Assembly: GCA_963707275.1 (NCBI GenBank)
Contig: CAVPPH010000003.1
Span: 310,001 to 374,000, forward strand
DNA length: 64,000 nt
Direction of reading: 5' to 3'
Source of the DNA: JACKBK01 sp963707275
Lineage (GTDB): Bacteria > Chloroflexota > Anaerolineae > JAAEKA01
Under the pieces are notes generated by a model. The model made no database searches. It was not told the origin of the DNA and was given only the letters and a program-made list of their open reading frames with translations. Within the stretch, counting starts at the first letter, position 1. Every line of letters starts with the position of its first letter. Both the position numbers and the translations under genes were made by a program. Below are positions 61,332-64,000 of this stretch, piece after piece.

Positions 61332-63459
61332 TGGGCTGCGATGACCTGCACGTTCCCCAACTGCAATCCGGTTTTCCCTGCAGGCAGCATATCGCCCGAT
61401 GGCTGATACAGCCCGACCTCCAGCGCATAGTCGCCCGGCGGCAGATCAGCAGGCAGCGCGACCTGATACTCGTCGATGACCCGCCAGCCGACCTGCCAGC
61501 GATCGGTCGGCAGGCTGCCGCCGCCGGGACGACCGTCGCTGCCGGCCAACACAGCGCGCGCCGGGTCGTCAGGATCGACAAGATGCGTGTACACCGTCCA
61601 GTCGCCGGCCGGCGCTTCATCCACCAGCCATTGCAGCCGCACGTATACGATCTCGCCCGGCCGCGGGGATTCGGGGATCACGTCGTAGCCCAGCAGCCGG
61701 ATGCCGTCGCCCAGCGGCCCGTCTACCGCAATCCCCGGCAGCAACTGCGGCGTTGCGCCGGCCGGCCGCGTGTAGACCTGCGTATAGACCTCGCCGCTGC
61801 GGTCAAGAAATTGTTGTGTCACCGCGGCATCGGGGAACACACCAGGCAACAGCAATCGCGTGCGGAAATCCTCGTGCTCGATGGCAACATATTGCTGCGC
61901 GTCGTCGGTTGCAGCGGCCGTCAAAGGAAAAATAGCGCGGCCATCGAAAGTCACCGGCGACGCAGCCCGCTCGCGCCAGGCAAAGGCCAGCGTCGCATGA
62001 TCCGCGTCGCGCGGCGTCAGGTAAACAGCCTCCTCCTCCGGCTGCGCGGCCACCCACTGCCCCACATCCCACAACCCCTCGTCGAAGGCGTAATATAAAT
62101 CCGGCAGCCCCGCCCAACGCCCAAAATAATCGCGCACCGTACCAACCAAACCCAACCCCAGCACCAGCACAACAACCACAATCCCCGCCACTCGCCACAA
62201 CGGTGTCCCGTTTCCCTCTTTTCTCTCTTTTCTCTCCACTCCCCTCCCCAAAATCCAATCCAGCGGCAACGCAATCAACAGCGCGACCGGCGCCGCTGCG
62301 CCCAGCACGCGGTGAAAATGGGGCGCGTACTCGCTGACCACTCCCGGCAATAGCAGGCCGGCCAGCCCGATCAGCAGCATCGCGTAGACCGGTCGCCTGA
62401 CCCGCCACAGCGCCATGCCGACGCCGATCCAGAAGGGAATCGCCAGCCACAGACTCAGCGCGGGCGCGCCCGGCAGGTTGCGCCGCGGGTCCAGGTCGCC
62501 GTTCCCTGGCAGCGGCACGAACATCTTGATGCTGGCCAGCGCGTTGTGACCGACGCCGGTCGCGGCAGCTTCCTGGCCGGTGATGGCGATCTGGGCCGGC
62601 CGCAGCAGCAACAGATCCGGGTTGCGCAGGAAGAACAGCACCAGCGGCAGGACCAGCAGCGCGGCGACGGCGGCGGCAAGCAGGAGGCCGGGAAGTGGGG
62701 CGTGGGGGGTGGGGGGCAGGGACTGGGGACTGGGAGCTGGGGTCTGAGCGCCGGACTGAACGAGATCATCGACGCCTTCCCTCTTCTCCTCCCTGTTTTC
62801 CTCTGTTTCCCTCTCCACCTCCCTGTCAGCTCCAGTCAGCCAAAGCAGCAGGGCAGTGAACGCGACCAGTATCGGGATCACCCAGGCGGCCTGGTAGGTG
62901 TACATGGACGCGGCCAGGACGGCGCCGCAGCCGGCGAAGCTCCACCGGCTGCCGGTGCGCCAGCCACGCAGCAGCAACCAACTGGCCGCCGCCCACTCCA
63001 GCGGCACGATCACCGGTTCGATGCCCATGCGGCTGAAGTGCACGTGCCAGCGCATGACGGCCAGCGCAGCCGCGGCCAGCAGCGGAAACGCCCGCGTCAG
63101 CCGCCGATCATAGCGGCGCATCTCGTCGCCCAGCGCGAACACCGCCAGCACGCCCAGCAGGCCGAAAAGCGCCGCGGTGACGCGCATCGCAGTCGGCCCG
63201 GCCTCACCGCCCAGCAGCTCGAATATGGCGAAGGTCAGCGCGTTGGCGTAGGCATTCAGCGGCGGCACACCGAAGTTGCCGGCGAGAAACACCGGCTTGT
63301 AGCCCGGCTCGGTCAGAATCCGCCACGCCTCCAGCCCTTCGAACAACTCATCGAAGTGGAAACCGGGGGAATGGTGTCGATCTGCCAGAGACGCAGCGCC
63401 GCGGCAACGCCAAGCACCACCAAAAGAGCAAGTATCATCCTGGTGCGATGTGTTGGCAT
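61328..63459 (-). CDS. GT39/ArnT-like membrane glycosyltransferase, one frameshift
   Basis: About 709 aa, with about 11-13 predicted membrane helices and a C-terminal beta-rich domain (about 560-700; PGEIVYVRLQWLV; PPGDYALEVGLYQPSGD). Early loop motif DTIPPGFHFDE is the expected GT39 catalytic Asp region; as read, one G is missing near 63370 (CCCCGG-TTT), which breaks it. Two in-frame low-complexity inserts (about 62205-62255 and 62670-62820) lie between helices. It likely transfers a sugar from a polyprenyl carrier to a protein or lipid. TATAAT is exactly 6 nt before ATG 63459. Confidence 0.8.
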
Positions 63460-63465
63460 GTGCTG

Positions 63466-63471
63466 ATTATA
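63466..63471 (-). promoter_or_regulatory. -10 element of a likely leaderless promoter for the GT39-like gene
   Basis: TATAAT on the minus strand, 6 nt, then ATG, within GGCGGTATAAT. The same GGGCGGTATAAT string precedes the histidine kinase at 4542. Confidence 0.55.
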
Positions 63472-63531
63472 CCGCCCTCGGCCAGAAGCCCGGAAGTCGC
63501 GCAGCCACCATGTCTCAGGCGCGTACCGCAT

Positions 63532-63560
63532 TTGACAACATACATCCTCTGGACTAGAAT
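63532..63560 (+). promoter_or_regulatory. Promoter of the VapBC-like module
   Basis: Consensus TTGACA (63532-63537) and TAGAAT (63555-63560) with a 17-bp spacer, 25 bp before the antitoxin start. Confidence 0.65.
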
Positions 63561-63585
63561 TGCGATGTATGGAGGTGAGACAAAC

Positions 63586-63812
63586 ATGAAGAGAACACAG
63601 ATATATCTGGAAGAAGACCAGCACCGCGTGCTTCAGGAAATGGCACACGAGCAACACACCACGATGGCTCACGTTATCCGCGAGGCGATCGAGGTGTACA
63701 TGACGCGCAGTGCTAGTGCAAACGACGCTCTGTTGGAAATCGTCGCGCTGGGATCGAGCGGTGACACGCTCGGCTCGGTCGAACACGACCCGCGATCTAC
63801 GAGGAGGTGTGA
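63586..63812 (+). CDS. Ribbon-helix-helix antitoxin (CopG/VapB type), frameshift near its end
   Basis: About 75 aa. MKRTQIYLEEDQHRVLQEMA is a classic ribbon-helix-helix start, and AHVIREAIEVYM is the helix pair. RBS GGAGGTGAG precedes ATG 63586. As read the frame runs on to 63858 because one G seems missing near 63794 (CCGCGATC); restoring it gives a tail ending RIYEEV and a TGA that overlaps the toxin ATG by one base. It should bind its own promoter and neutralise the PIN toxin. Confidence 0.78.
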
Positions 63813-64000
63813 TGCGACGGATCTTCTTCGACACGTCGGCATACATCGCACTAACTGATCAGAGTGACCAGTTCCATCGCGAGGCGGTTGAACTGGCCCA
63901 AGCACTCGTCCAAGCCAGATTGTCCAGAGTAACGTTGAACTACGTGCTGGCAGAAACCTACACACGAACCCTGCGAAAACTTGGGTATAGCGCCACGCTC
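63812..64000 (+). CDS. PIN-domain toxin (VapC-like), 3' end off window
   Basis: The first 63 aa are visible. MRRIFFDTSAYIALTDQSD carries the first catalytic Asp of the PIN domain, and TLNYVLAETYTRTLRKLGY contains a conserved Glu. RBS GAGGAGGTG lies directly before ATG 63812. VapC toxins are Mg2+-dependent RNases. The rest of the acidic triad is beyond the right edge. Confidence 0.82.
   Translation, partial: MRRIFFDTSAYIALTDQSDQFHREAVELAQALVQARLSRVTLNYVLAETYTRTLRKLGYSATL

Overview
The window is GC-rich and densely coded, with no rRNA, tRNA, CRISPR array, prophage or insertion sequence that I can recognise. It looks like a Chloroflexota chromosome, probably Anaerolineae or Caldilineae. This is inferred from gene content: a Gram-positive-type LexA box, a T-box leader, class I fbaB, very large SdrD-B-type surface proteins, GEVED-domain secreted proteins and large GT39-type membrane proteins with a C-terminal beta-domain. 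No phylogenetic marker was available to confirm it.

Layout. 1-4.5 kb: sugar-type ABC ATPase (cut by the window edge), then a GAF histidine kinase and a dual-receiver LuxR regulator. 4.9-6.5 kb: two tandem secreted paralogues of unknown function. 6.6-8.6 kb: nrfHA, cytochrome c nitrite reductase. 8.7-13.1 kb: iron operon of a DtxR regulator, a membrane-anchored DtxR/FeoA fusion and a FeoB split into two genes. 13.1-14.4 kb: fbaB. 14.6-19.4 kb: binding-protein, permease and ATPase genes of a FbpABC-like importer. 19.5-23.9 kb: a CPxC protein, then yqeY-pgpH-ybeY-dgkA. 24-28.5 kb: ogt and three glycosyltransferases. 28.5-31.1 kb: Trp T-box leader, an S23-type four-helix-bundle gene and trpE. 31.2-35.8 kb: radical SAM/SPASM protein, ClC channel and a WecA/MraY-type transferase. 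35.9-39.9 kb: toxin-antitoxin-like pair, FemX-like ligase, lexA and a YheT-like hydrolase. 40.3-60.3 kb: a surface-protein island with three GEVED paralogues around a roughly 14.7 kb SdrD-B/DUF11/DNRLRE gene. 60.5-63.5 kb: methyltransferase and GT39-type protein. 63.5-64 kb: start of a VapBC-like module.

Two themes run through the window. First, many genes, including housekeeping ones such as lexA and trpE, are broken by single-base indels, and these are densest in the tandem-repeat surface gene. That is more like consensus sequence error than pseudogenisation, so I give whole-gene spans and note the breaks. Second, there are low-complexity, hairpin-prone repeats between genes, some placed exactly on stop codons, one set inserted inside the T-box leader, one set flanking the S23 gene, and some inside glycosyltransferase reading frames. 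They look like an active or recently active repeat process and are the least explained feature here.

Several promoters can be read as -35/-10 pairs with 17 bp spacing. Three genes have a -10 hexamer exactly 6 nt before ATG, which suggests leaderless mRNAs.
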